A DNA stretch of 64,000 bases. Source: CAZJVD01 sp964549505. GTDB taxonomy: Bacteria; Bdellovibrionota; UBA1018; CAZJVD01. Below are positions 15,381 through 23,727 of this stretch, piece by piece. Numbering within the stretch: the first letter of the stretch is position 1; each line of letters opens with the position of its first letter. The notes under the pieces are model-generated. The model was not told the DNA's origin and searched no databases. It saw nothing but the letters and a program-made list of their open reading frames with translations. The stretch lies in assembly GCA_964549505.1 (NCBI GenBank), contig CAZJVD010000001.1, forward strand, positions 310,001-374,000, written 5' to 3'. Made by a program: the position numbers and the translations under genes.

Positions 15381-15883
15381 TGGCCAGCCAGATGAGTCTT
15401 AATTAATTCTTGGGCTTCCCTCAAAGAGCTATACTCTTTTATCGAAACACAAGCTTCTTTTGGGACTCCCGACACCATCACTGACAATCCATGTGACCAA
15501 AAATCTTTCTGATATAAGCAGAGAACTGGGATCTGTTTCAATCCCATTTTCGAGCGAAGATAGGCATGTGAAAGTTCAATCCCTACGCCGAGGCTTGGCA
15601 TCGAAACTTCAAAAATCGCCGCATCAGCCATTTTCTCAATCGCTTCAATGTTCCGATTCCGAATAAATGCTCCGCGCTCAGGTCCAGCCGGTGGGAGAGG
15701 ACCGAATTGTCTTTCCAAGACCTTCCAAACCTCCTCCTTGTCATTGGTCGCAGTGTGTTCGAAAAGAACTTCGTGTCCTAACTCTTTAACATAAGCGATT
15801 AACTCCCCATAGAGAGCAGCTCGCTCAGCTCGAGCTTCCTGACTTGGGCTTCCCTGAATTCCAGCGCCAAAATAAACTTTCAT
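15377..15883 (-). CDS. DNPH1/Rcl-like nucleotide N-hydrolase or 2-deoxyribosyltransferase
   Basis: A 168-residue protein of the nucleoside 2-deoxyribosyltransferase superfamily. It opens with KVYFGAGIQG (the YFxGxIxG motif), continues with GHEVLFEHTA and IRNRNIEAIEKMADAAIFEV, and has the nucleophile segment PSLGVGIELSHAYL with the catalytic Glu. This pattern is closest to DNPH1 (Rcl), which hydrolyses 2'-deoxynucleoside 5'-monophosphates. It is the first gene of the operon with VOC and monooxygenase. A role in nucleotide salvage or in making a modified sugar or base are both possible. Confidence 0.78.
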   Translation of the reverse strand: MKVYFGAGIQGSPSQEARAERAALYGELIAYVKELGHEVLFEHTATNDKEEVWKVLERQFGPLPPAGPERGAFIRNRNIEAIEKMADAAIFEVSMPSLGVGIELSHAYLRSKMGLKQIPVLCLYQKDFWSHGLSVMVSGVPKEACVSIKEYSSLREAQELIKTHLAGQ

Positions 15884-15979
15884 GCGATCACCTCAGTACT
15901 CATCGACCGCGCAATAGTCACGCTTGGAATAAGGGGCTTCTTTCGAAGCTAGTTGCCAACATAAAAAAGTAGCCGGAGA

Positions 15980-16759
15980 CTATTTGATCCTTTTCAGCCA
16001 AAGGTTATAAAAATGAAACCCCGACGACGGAGCTTTTGCAAAGAAGTCATTTTCTTTTCGTCCTGACTCCGAAATGATCTCAAGCCCCTCGATCGAGCTT
16101 ACGATTTCGATAAGTCGTCGAGACGTGATTCGGGACCAGAAACGATCAATCGCGACCTCAGCCTTTCCCTCGGTTCCAACTCCCATAATAAAACTCGCGT
16201 GGACGACGCCACCCAGCCTTAAGGCGTCACGAATTTGGATGAAGGTGGCTCGGAGTTCGTGGTCGGGTACGTGGTGTAGGGACGCCATGGCCCAAATTCC
16301 ATCGACAGGTTCGCTAAGGCCAACAGCTACGAGCGAAAAATCCTGAGCAATCAAATGGTAAAAGTCTTTGTCGGTTCCTAAGTAGGTTTTTGCATAATCG
16401 ACCATGGCCTTGGATCCGTCGGTTCCGACTGTCCGATATCCCAACGAGCGAAAATATTTCACATCACGACCAAATCCCTCGCCAATCGAAACAATGGTGA
16501 TTTGCCCACTAGGTGAACTTGGAAGAGGTAAAAGTCGAACAAACGTTTCGCGCGTGGCCTGCAACTCTGGCGACACCTTGTCAGTGACTTCGACATATTT
16601 TGCGACATTTTTTACGTAATCGGCGTCGGCCCGTAACACCAGTTCACGCGAACACTGAGACTGGCCCTCGGGGGTGCTTAATTCATCCTGGGAAAAGGCC
16701 TTTGGACTGGAAGCTAAAAAGGTCGCAAAGCAAGTCGACCAAAAGATCAAAGATTTCAT
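15980..16759 (-). CDS. Class I SAM-dependent methyltransferase with a signal peptide
   Basis: A 259-residue protein. It begins MKSLIFWSTCFATFLASSPKAFSQDE, a convincing Sec signal peptide, and then carries a Rossmann methyltransferase core: ITIVSIGEGFGRDVKYFRSLGYRTVGTDGS (motif I and the acidic end of beta-2), DGIWAMASLHHV (motif IV region), LRLGGVVHASF. The start is the ATG at 16759 after AAGGGGG. SAM is a cytoplasmic cofactor, so an exported methyltransferase is odd. Either the leader is an uncleaved anchor facing inward, or the substrate is enveloped differently. Confidence 0.75.
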   Translation of the reverse strand: MKSLIFWSTCFATFLASSPKAFSQDELSTPEGQSQCSRELVLRADADYVKNVAKYVEVTDKVSPELQATRETFVRLLPLPSSPSGQITIVSIGEGFGRDVKYFRSLGYRTVGTDGSKAMVDYAKTYLGTDKDFYHLIAQDFSLVAVGLSEPVDGIWAMASLHHVPDHELRATFIQIRDALRLGGVVHASFIMGVGTEGKAEVAIDRFWSRITSRRLIEIVSSIEGLEIISESGRKENDFFAKAPSSGFHFYNLWLKRIK

Positions 16760-16920
16760 TTGAGACCCCCTTCTCGCGGGAAGCATTCTCTCAGTGCCTA
16801 TTTTTAGTCAAGGTTTCGAAGGCTGTTGAGAGGAAGTGATATTTTTACCGTGAAGATTACCATCTAGACTTGAATGATTCTGGCGGCTCGGTCCGGGCTT
16901 CTCATCTCTCCCAGACGTAC

Positions 16921-16937
16921 AAAACGCTTTGCGTTTT
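16921..16937 (-). terminator. Terminator downstream of tRNA-Ser(GCT)
   Basis: AAAACGC / GCGTTTT form a 7-bp stem with a 3-base loop, ending in a T-run when read on the minus strand, about 40 bp after the tRNA 3' end. A second, longer hairpin (16951-16978) includes the encoded CCA end of the tRNA itself and may serve 3'-end processing. Confidence 0.5.
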
Positions 16938-16973
16938 TTCGTTTAGACACCGCCAGACCGCCTGTGGCGGATC

Positions 16974-17063
16974 TGGCGGAGAGGGAGAGATTCGAACTCT
17001 CGAACGGTTTTACCCGTTGCTCCCTTAGCAAGGGAGTGCCTTCGACCACTCGGCCACCTCTCC
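16974..17063 (-). tRNA. tRNA-Ser (anticodon GCT)
   Basis: The reverse strand folds as a type II tRNA. Acceptor stem GGAGAGG/CCTCTCC, discriminator G and an encoded CCA are present. The anticodon stem CTCCC/GGGAG encloses loop TTGCTAA, giving GCT for AGC/AGU serine codons. A long variable arm (ACGGG/CCGT) and T-loop TTCGAAT are also seen. It is 90 nt with CCA. It marks the boundary between the AT-rich accessory part and the following genes, and tRNA genes are common integration sites, though I see no att duplication. Confidence 0.95.
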
Positions 17064-17122
17064 GGCCTAATTGAGTGCGAACAGAAAAGTCGTACCACAG
17101 ACGGCCACGGATTTCACGGGCT

Positions 17123-18007
17123 CTATGCAGGCGCTTTCTTGCTCAAAATAACGAAGTTACCGAGCAGAATCAGGACAACCCCGAATGCGTTCCACGGCGT
17201 CCAGTGAAAATGCTCCGCATAGGTCGAGATCGAAAGTGCCACCAACGGGAAAAGCACGGTCGCATAGGATGAACGGGTCGGGCCGATGATTCCGATCAGC
17301 CGCGCGTACGCACCAAATGCCACCACCGATCCGAAAACAGCAAGATACACGAAGCTCCCCACGTAGCGCGCTGAGAGATCCACGGCGAACTGTTTTCCTG
17401 AAAACAAGCAGCCGAGAAGCGTGAAACACGCTCCGTACAACATCGCAAATGCGTTGGACTGAACGATCGGATAGGCCCGCTGGCGATTGGCGGAGATGGC
17501 GATATTGCCAAGTGAAGCAAAGTAGACACCCAACATGATCAGCCCGCTGCCCATCAAGAAATAGCGATCAATCGCAACAGCAAAAAGATCCTGAACGAAC
17601 ACGAGCAAGATCCCCGTAAGACCGAGCGCGGCCCCGATCACCACTTCGCGCGTGATCGGTGTCTTCAAGAAAAGCCGCGCGTGCAAGATGTTCATCAGAA
17701 TCACGCTCGAAAAAAGTACCGCGTTGATTCCGCTCGGAACGTACTGAGCGCCGTAGTACTGCGGCACATAGTTCAGACTGAAAAGAAAAACCCCTTGAAT
17801 CAAAAACCGGAAATGCGCGCGACGATCAAATCCAAAAGGTCTTTTCCCAAGAAATCCGACGGCAAATAGGATGAGACTTGCAAACAAAAAGCGGTACCCG
17901 ACCGACACAGCGGGGTCCACTAAACCAAACTGAAGTTTGATCGCGTACCACGTCGTTCCCCAGATCGCGACGACCGTGGCGTAGAGTGGAAAAACCTTTC
18001 GTTTCAC
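17123..18007 (-). CDS. EamA/DMT-superfamily transporter
   Basis: A 294-residue inner-membrane protein with ten hydrophobic helices arranged as two EamA repeats. The first starts with YATVVAIWGTTWYAIKLQFG and the second with LIMLGVYFASLGNIAISANRQ. These drug/metabolite transporters export amino acids or small metabolites; the substrate cannot be read from sequence. It lies 10 bp after the aldo/keto reductase gene on the same strand, so the two are likely co-transcribed. Confidence 0.88.
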   Translation of the reverse strand: MKRKVFPLYATVVAIWGTTWYAIKLQFGLVDPAVSVGYRFLFASLILFAVGFLGKRPFGFDRRAHFRFLIQGVFLFSLNYVPQYYGAQYVPSGINAVLFSSVILMNILHARLFLKTPITREVVIGAALGLTGILLVFVQDLFAVAIDRYFLMGSGLIMLGVYFASLGNIAISANRQRAYPIVQSNAFAMLYGACFTLLGCLFSGKQFAVDLSARYVGSFVYLAVFGSVVAFGAYARLIGIIGPTRSSYATVLFPLVALSISTYAEHFHWTPWNAFGVVLILLGNFVILSKKAPA

Positions 18008-18017
18008 GTGAGATGTC

Positions 18018-18938
18018 TTATGAGATCACGGAGGAAATGTCACCGCCGAACCGAAGCGCCTCCGCTAGAGCATCGAGATGCTCCACACGTTTGGGGCCGA
18101 CAATCACGCCGGTCACTGCCGACTGATCGAAAAGCCACAGATAGCCGAGTGCCGGCAACGAAATGCCCAGCTTCTTGGAAGCGTCACGAGCCTCGGCCAC
18201 ACGCTTGTAAACACTAGGATCGAGAAGTTTCGCGTACTCCGGCCCAAGAATCTGTCCGCGACTCCCATCCGGAAACGGCGATCCTTCTTTGTACTTTCCA
18301 GACAACACGCCACCCATCAATGGACTGTAGGCCCAGAAACCGATCCCCTTGCGCGCGCACTCGGTCAGCAAAGGTGATCGTTCCACAAGATTGAGTTTAT
18401 TCTGAAGAACCGAAACAGCTTCCGTGGCGGTGTACTCAGCAAAGCTCTTGTCATCGAGATTCGAAGCACCGATATGCCGGATCTTCCCGCTCTCTTTAAG
18501 CTCGCGAAAAGCCTGAATCGTTTCGCTCACGGGAGTGTCAGGGTTCGGCATATGAACAAAATACGTATCGATGGCGTCAACGCCGAGGCGCTCGAGTGAT
18601 TGATCACACTCTATCAGGATGTCGGCACGTCGGAGCGACCGTAGCTTACGCCGCTCTTCGATCTCGTGACCGAAAACGTTTCCAACTTTGGTAGTGACAC
18701 GAACGGAGTTGCGCACGCTCGGCCCCCGTTTGCGAAGCCAGTTGCCAAGATAGGTCTCGCTCAAGCCATCGGCGTATGTGTTTGCTGTATCGTAGACGCG
18801 AATTCCGAGATCATAAGCGCGATCGAGAAGTGCGTGAGCCTCGGCCTCTGAGTTTCCCTTCCCGAGCGCCTTGAGGTTCGAACCAAACCCGCCAAAGTTC
18901 GCACAGCCAAAGACGATCGTTTCAATAGTACGCGCCAT
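18018..18938 (-). CDS. Aldo/keto reductase
   Basis: A 306-residue NADPH-dependent oxidoreductase with a TIM-barrel AKR pattern. Features are GIRVYDTANTYADGLSETYLG (catalytic Asp and Tyr), VRVTTKVGN (catalytic Lys), DAIDTYFVHMPNPDTP (catalytic His) and GFWAYSPLMGGVLSGKY near the cofactor site. It resembles the potassium-channel beta / YdbC-type subgroup. The substrate is unknown. A long hairpin separates it from the HDO gene upstream. Confidence 0.9.
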   Translation of the reverse strand: MARTIETIVFGCANFGGFGSNLKALGKGNSEAEAHALLDRAYDLGIRVYDTANTYADGLSETYLGNWLRKRGPSVRNSVRVTTKVGNVFGHEIEERRKLRSLRRADILIECDQSLERLGVDAIDTYFVHMPNPDTPVSETIQAFRELKESGKIRHIGASNLDDKSFAEYTATEAVSVLQNKLNLVERSPLLTECARKGIGFWAYSPLMGGVLSGKYKEGSPFPDGSRGQILGPEYAKLLDPSVYKRVAEARDASKKLGISLPALGYLWLFDQSAVTGVIVGPKRVEHLDALAEALRFGGDISSVIS

Positions 18939-18971
18939 GCTTCTGACCTTATCAGAAATTTGATTCTAACA

Positions 18972-19017
18972 GTGAGTTCGGGTGGGAGGTTTTGGCTTCA
19001 CACCCACCCGGACTCAC
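18972..19017 (-). terminator. Long hairpin after the minus-strand HDO operon
   Basis: A 15-bp stem GTGAGTTCGGGTGGG / CCCACCCGGACTCAC, with a single G-T pair and a 16-base loop, starts 11 bp after the HDO copy 1 stop. There is no clear U-tract, so it may end transcription weakly or protect the 3' end before the aldo/keto reductase gene. Confidence 0.5.
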
Positions 19018-19027
19018 CTACCTTCGT

Positions 19028-19855
19028 TCATTCGTTTGCCGCGGGTCCAGTGCTCATTTGCGCCTTCGCGCTATGAGCACGATGACTCAATCCTGCGTTG
19101 GCCCGAGCAGACTCGACGAGCGAAGGAAGATCAAAATTTAAATCCATCTCGCGACGATCAAAACCATAGGTTGGTTTCGTCACCGCACTCTGAAAAGCAG
19201 CACTCACCATCGCGCCGTAGATCCGCGTCGACACGCGAGCTCCATAGATCACCGACTCAAGATCGTCCTGAGTTTGCACGAGGGCGTCGATATAATCTTC
19301 GGCTGCGGGAGCTTGTCCGATATCGACCCCCGCGTTCCCCTGAATAAACGTTCGTGCTTCGCGGGCAATGCCCGCCTTCGTAAGCGCCTGAATCAGCGAC
19401 GTACCCATCACCTTCGGCGCAGTCTCCAAGTGAAAAACATACCCAAGAAAGGAAAGCGGATTTTGATAGTCGAGAAAGTAATACATCATCGCGAGCAGCG
19501 CGGCTGTTTCTGGCAACGGACGTTCGATCGGCAAGTACGTGACATCCTCATCCATAACCTTGAGATCATCGGCGGCGAGTTGTTCATGCCCGGTTTCAAA
19601 GATCGCATGCCTCATCATCGTCTTGACCATGACGCGATTTTCGCCTTTGAGTTTGGAGGCAAGCCTCGAAAATGCCTGGGGATGCTCTCGGAACTGATGA
19701 AAGGACTGCCGCAAGAGAGCCGCGTACTCGGCTTGCGTGATCGAACCCTTTGCGATCTTTAGAAACGCCTCGCCGGTTGTGACTTCGTCAAATGCTTTTC
19801 TCCACTCGCGACGGATCAGGGCAAGTTTTTCAATTTTTCCGAGATGCAGTTTCAT
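19028..19855 (-). CDS. Heme-oxygenase-like diiron oxidase (HDO) paralogue 1, incomplete ligand set
   Basis: A 275-residue all-helical protein of the heme-oxygenase-like diiron oxidase superfamily (TenA/CADD/UndA/SznF fold). It keeps RHAIFETGHEQL (ExxH) and GYVFHLETAP (mid Glu). In the last helix, where paralogue 2 has HxxxDxxH, this copy reads NAGVDIGQ, so both histidines are lost. The start is the ATG at 19855, which shares a base with the stop of the truncated acyltransferase gene (TGATG). A long Ala/Ser-rich tail follows residue 235. Family membership is by clear similarity to the two copies at 22933 and 23728; reduced or absent metal chemistry is inferred. Confidence 0.75.
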   Translation of the reverse strand: MKLHLGKIEKLALIRREWRKAFDEVTTGEAFLKIAKGSITQAEYAALLRQSFHQFREHPQAFSRLASKLKGENRVMVKTMMRHAIFETGHEQLAADDLKVMDEDVTYLPIERPLPETAALLAMMYYFLDYQNPLSFLGYVFHLETAPKVMGTSLIQALTKAGIAREARTFIQGNAGVDIGQAPAAEDYIDALVQTQDDLESVIYGARVSTRIYGAMVSAAFQSAVTKPTYGFDRREMDLNFDLPSLVESARANAGLSHRAHSAKAQMSTGPAANE

Positions 19856-20268
19856 CACGCCACCGTTTTTTCCGGGATCGCACTCTCGTTCAGACAAACG
19901 GCTGCTCCAAGATCAAGCGCGATGCGATAGGACGCCCGCGAAAGCTCGAGAAAAACAGTTCCGGATGCTGGGTGCTCTTTAGGAACAGCGATGCGAGAAA
20001 CAAACGCGATATCGTCGGCAAAGCAGTGCTCGAGCTGATCAACATCCAAGAGCGCGCGATAGTCCTGTACGGGCCGAGCACCAAAGCTCACGCTCGCTGT
20101 ACCGGCTATCGAATCGTCGACCCGTGCGTAAAGCACGATCGAATTCGAGCATAATTCCCGATTGCAACATCCCGTCTCATGTCCGATCTCGTGTCGAAGG
20201 TTCGCACAAGCTGCATGCTCCTCATCTGTTCGAGCAACGCGAATATCAATTTTGCCGTGACCAATCAT
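19855..20268 (-). CDS. Degenerate FeeM/LuxI-like N-acyltransferase copy
   Basis: A 137-residue protein alignable to the full copy at 22206 over its central part. Shared blocks are IVLYAR, FADDIAFVSRIAV, SGTVFLELSRASYRIALDLGA. Compared with that copy, a segment containing the acidic DEGI and DEADE residues is missing. The Arg of GTTRVN is replaced (GTASVS), and the C-terminal about 70 residues are absent. It is probably inactive as a synthase, or a regulatory remnant. AAGGG precedes the ATG at 20268 with good spacing, so it is still translated, and it is coupled to HDO copy 1. Confidence 0.65.
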   Translation of the reverse strand: MIGHGKIDIRVARTDEEHAACANLRHEIGHETGCCNRELCSNSIVLYARVDDSIAGTASVSFGARPVQDYRALLDVDQLEHCFADDIAFVSRIAVPKEHPASGTVFLELSRASYRIALDLGAAVCLNESAIPEKTVA

Positions 20269-20493
20269 GTTTGAATCCCTTTCGTCGGGACCCAAAATAG
20301 CTAGCTCCTGTCAAAAACGATCCTAACAAAGTCTTACATGGAGCTCTGCTTTAAGTATTTGATTTGACACCGATCTTCCCGTTCGTCCTCAGACACATTC
20401 GAAATTCCACCGATAAGAACACTCGGGAAGGATAGGACGATGTCACTCAGGACACATTACGACGTTAACCTCATTGTTCTAAACTAGTTACAC

Positions 20494-22086
20494 GTGAAAG
20501 CAGTACGTCGGTCGAGTCTCGACCTAAAAAAGCGCGATCTTACGACACGAATCTTTGCGGGTTTAATCCTCTACGTCCGCGAGTACTTCCCAAATGTGGA
20601 CCTCGAGGCGGTAAGTTTGGAAGCTGGCCTACCATTGTCTTATCTCCTCTCAGACCGATGGGTGTCAGCAGAGTTTGCGCTCCGATTCACGAAGCTTTGC
20701 ATTGAGCGAACAGGGGACTCAAACATTCTCCGGAAAGCCGGCGAAGTGGGCATCATTGCGGATCTCACCGGCAAAGCCTTCTTTCGGCTCATTACTGCGA
20801 TCCTTGCAGTCGACACTATGTACGCTCAACTCACGCGACTCACACAGATGTTCAATCGCGTGACACGCGTCGACGTCGTCCAAGGGGCTACAGACGGAAA
20901 ATCTGGGCAGATCACATACAAGCTTTCGTTCGATCCCGAACGACGAACAGAATTCTCAAAGGAAATGCGCGAAGAGTTGCTGCGTTCTGTCCTTGAAAGT
21001 TCGCTCGGATATTACTCGGCGCTGCCGACGGCAAAGGGGTTGCCAAAGGCGAAGGTCGACTACACGGAAAGCTCCGAGGACGGTGACAAGATCTTCTTTA
21101 TTACCATTCGTTTTTCCAACGAAGCAAAACCGATCGGTGTTCCGATCACAGCCCTGGGCGCGACTCTGTACATCGTTTCCTGCTTTTGGCCGATGCAGTA
21201 TCTCGGTCCAATAGCGGTTACGGTCCTCGTCATTGGCGGGATACTAAAAATTCGCGAATCCTCCAAAAAATCGCAGGCGACACTACAAACGACACTAGAG
21301 GCCCTAGAAATCTCTGACACTCGCTACGTCGAAGTTATCAATGCACAAAAGCAGACGGAGGCACTGGCCAATTCGTACTCACGTTTTGTGCCCTGGGAGT
21401 TTTTTCACCAAATGGGGAAAGAGTCTGTTTTACAAGTTGAGCTGGGCACGCAGCGCCAGGTTCCTTGCGGCGTTTGTTTTGCCGATATTCGTAACTTCAC
21501 TTCGATCTCTGAGGAACTCGGTACCGAAAAGACCTTCCAGCTACTCAACAGCATCTTAGCGGATATCACGCCGGCTGTTTCCGAAAGTGGTGGATTTGTG
21601 GATACGTTTTTAGGTGATGGCGTGATGGCCCTGTTTCCGGGCGAAAACGGCGGCGCTCGCGCACTTCAGGCCGCGAGAAAAATGCAGGCCCTGCTGAGCC
21701 AATACAGAAGTGAAAAACGGTATTCTGTTCCGATCCATCTCGCAGTGGGAGTTCATCAAGGCACCGTGTCCATCGGAACGATAGGAAATGCGTCGCAAAT
21801 GCGTGCAACGGTGATCGGTGATCCGGTCAACGTGGCCGCACGACTGCAGGAGTTTGCAAAGGAACGAGGACTCCTCGTCGCCGCCTCCAGTGAGGCATTA
21901 GAATCGTTGCCCCATGGTGAGGCCATCGCCTATCACAGCCTCGAAACCGTACAACTACGGGGTCGGCGCGTGGGTTTGCACGTCTTCGGGCTCTCCACTC
22001 AGGAGGCTTCACAGACCGACGCCGAGGCACAGGTTCTCCAGTTAGCTGACGCCAGGAGTCGGGCGCAGCAAAAAAAGTCCGCCTAG
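20494..22086 (+). CDS. Class III nucleotidyl cyclase with N-terminal sensor region
   Basis: A 530-residue protein. Residues 15-210 form a sensor-like region I cannot assign; 215-250 are hydrophobic and likely two membrane helices; 320-500 are a class III cyclase domain. The two metal-binding Asp motifs are intact (CFADIRNFTSIS and FLGDGVMALFP) and the transition-state Asn/Arg segment is DPVNVAARLQ. The base-selecting Lys expected before the GD motif is Thr here (VDTFLGD), and the second specificity site is also Thr (ATVIGD). It sits between the two acyltransferase-HDO gene sets, so cyclic-nucleotide control of that locus is plausible but not shown. The start is a GTG. Confidence 0.85.
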   Translation: MKAVRRSSLDLKKRDLTTRIFAGLILYVREYFPNVDLEAVSLEAGLPLSYLLSDRWVSAEFALRFTKLCIERTGDSNILRKAGEVGIIADLTGKAFFRLITAILAVDTMYAQLTRLTQMFNRVTRVDVVQGATDGKSGQITYKLSFDPERRTEFSKEMREELLRSVLESSLGYYSALPTAKGLPKAKVDYTESSEDGDKIFFITIRFSNEAKPIGVPITALGATLYIVSCFWPMQYLGPIAVTVLVIGGILKIRESSKKSQATLQTTLEALEISDTRYVEVINAQKQTEALANSYSRFVPWEFFHQMGKESVLQVELGTQRQVPCGVCFADIRNFTSISEELGTEKTFQLLNSILADITPAVSESGGFVDTFLGDGVMALFPGENGGARALQAARKMQALLSQYRSEKRYSVPIHLAVGVHQGTVSIGTIGNASQMRATVIGDPVNVAARLQEFAKERGLLVAASSEALESLPHGEAIAYHSLETVQLRGRRVGLHVFGLSTQEASQTDAEAQVLQLADARSRAQQKKSA

Positions 22087-22205
22087 AAGCCCGTAAAACC
22101 ACAATAATAACATATATTTACCGTGTAAGGACTTGTAAGAGCTTGTCAGGGTCATTTCTTATGATCTGCGACTAATTTCCGTTTCAGCGAAAGGAAATGG
22201 AAATT

Positions 22206-22907
22206 ATGAACACGGTAACGAGCTCTCTTGAAATAACGAATGCCCTGAACGTCAGGAGCCTACTCCCGACACTCGACTCACGCGTCGCCCATAAGATTGA
22301 AATCGGCGTAGCTACAACCAAAGACGAGCTCGACGAGTGCTACCGAATTCGACATCAAGTTTACGTCTTGGATGAAGGCATCCCACTCTGCGAGGGACAT
22401 GCATCCGACAACCGCGTGATCGACGAAGCCGATGAAACAGGGATCGTGCTGTATGCAAAGATCGGCGGAAAGATCATCGGCACCACACGCGTCAACATCG
22501 GCTACCAAAAGTGGAAGCTGTATCGAGACATCTTCTCTCTGTCGCAGCTTGAAGGTTATTTTGCGGACAGTGTAGCAGTTCTGTCCCGGATGGCCGTATT
22601 GAAAGACTACCGAGCCTCAGGCCGCACTTTTTTGGAGCTTTCAAAGGCTTCTTATCGATTAGCCCTCGAAATGGGAGCTAACGTTTCAATTCTTGGTTGT
22701 AAATCAGAGCTGATCTCGATGTACGAAAAGCTGGGATTTGCACAATACAAGAACGGCGTAGCAGTCCCAGGATATGGAACGCTCCTACCGTTGATTCTTC
22801 ACAACTACGACGAAGAACGCCTCACAAAATCGCGCTCCCCTTGGCTGCCGGTTTTGAAAGCCCATCAAATGGGTAACCAACAAGAACAATGCAAACCCGT
22901 GGCTTAA
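22206..22907 (+). CDS. FeeM/LuxI-like GNAT N-acyltransferase
   Basis: A 233-residue GNAT-fold protein of the N-acyl amino acid / autoinducer synthase group. The pattern YRIRHQVYVLDEG, VIDEADE, IIGTTRVN, VLSRMAVLKDYR mirrors the Arg, acidic, Arg and SRxAV signatures of FeeM and LuxI enzymes, which join an acyl-ACP chain to an amine. The start is the ATG at 22206 with AAAGGAA upstream. Two HDO genes follow within 26 and 10 bp, so an N-acylated amino acid that is then oxidised is a sensible hypothesis. Substrates cannot be read from the sequence. Confidence 0.78.
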   Translation: MNTVTSSLEITNALNVRSLLPTLDSRVAHKIEIGVATTKDELDECYRIRHQVYVLDEGIPLCEGHASDNRVIDEADETGIVLYAKIGGKIIGTTRVNIGYQKWKLYRDIFSLSQLEGYFADSVAVLSRMAVLKDYRASGRTFLELSKASYRLALEMGANVSILGCKSELISMYEKLGFAQYKNGVAVPGYGTLLPLILHNYDEERLTKSRSPWLPVLKAHQMGNQQEQCKPVA

Positions 22908-22932
22908 GAACCACACTAGAAAGGCTTAAAAT

Positions 22933-23718
22933 ATGAAAACCAAACTGAATAAAAACGAAAAAATGGACGCTATTAAAACGGAGTGGAGAGCTGCATTCGA
23001 CCAAATGATGAGCGGAAAGGCTCTCTCAAAAATGGCGAATGCGACCATGACGAAGCAAGAGTACGCGGCCATACTGAGACAGATATTTCATCAAGTTCGC
23101 GAACACCCACAGGCATTGACACTTCTAGCGGCGAAGCTGAAGGGCGATTCACGAATGATGGTCAAAACGCTCATGCGCCACGCGATCTCAGAAGTTGGAC
23201 ATGATCTTCTGGCAATAAACGACCTGAGAGCACTGGGCGAAGATGTGAGCTCACTTCCGAGCGAACGTCCGCTGCCCGAAACAGCTGCCACGCTCGGGCT
23301 GATGTACTATCTCCTCGAGCATCAAAACCCGCTCTCGTTCCTGGGATATCTGTTCCATCTGGAGTTTACGCCGACAGCGGTGGGCGCCCACCTGGTCAAT
23401 TCGCTAAAGGCCGCTGGAATTCCGCAGGAAGCTCTCACGTTCATCCACGATCACGCTGAAGTCGACGTTGGACATAACAAGGCGATGGAGGGTTATGTTG
23501 ATGTTCTCGTTCAAACTGACGACGATCTCGAATCGGTGATCTATGCCGCGAGGGCGTCAGCACGCGTGTATGGCACGATGTTGGACGCTGCGATTGACAA
23601 CGTGTCGGCTAAGATGAGCTACGGTCACAACCGCGCCGAAATGGGTATGCGCATACCGGAACCCGTCCGTCATGAGCATCATCACCACCGCGAAGCTCCG
23701 ACCGCGATCGCAAACTAA
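22933..23718 (+). CDS. Heme-oxygenase-like diiron oxidase paralogue 2, complete ligand set
   Basis: A 261-residue HDO. The expected ligands are all in place: RHAISEVGHDLL (ExxH), GYLFHLEFTP (mid Glu) and HAEVDVGHNKAM (HxxxDxxH). Known relatives include UndA (fatty acid to alkene), SznF and BesC; all bind iron and oxygen. This copy is therefore the likely catalytic member of the locus. GAAAGG precedes the ATG by eight bases. The C-terminus is His-rich (EHHHHREA), which may add metal binding. It lies between the acyltransferase gene and HDO paralogue 3 in one operon. Confidence 0.8.
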   Translation: MKTKLNKNEKMDAIKTEWRAAFDQMMSGKALSKMANATMTKQEYAAILRQIFHQVREHPQALTLLAAKLKGDSRMMVKTLMRHAISEVGHDLLAINDLRALGEDVSSLPSERPLPETAATLGLMYYLLEHQNPLSFLGYLFHLEFTPTAVGAHLVNSLKAAGIPQEALTFIHDHAEVDVGHNKAMEGYVDVLVQTDDDLESVIYAARASARVYGTMLDAAIDNVSAKMSYGHNRAEMGMRIPEPVRHEHHHHREAPTAIAN

Positions 23719-23727
23719 GGCCTGGCC

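Noticed and set aside
16951..17063. Integration site (att) at tRNA-Ser(GCT)
   Set aside because: The accessory region ends near this tRNA, but I found no integrase gene in the window and no direct repeat of the tRNA 3' end elsewhere in it.
22206..22907. Calling the acyltransferase a LuxI homoserine-lactone synthase
   Set aside because: The signatures fit LuxI and FeeM equally, no LuxR-type receptor with an autoinducer domain is encoded nearby, and the HDO partners suggest another product.
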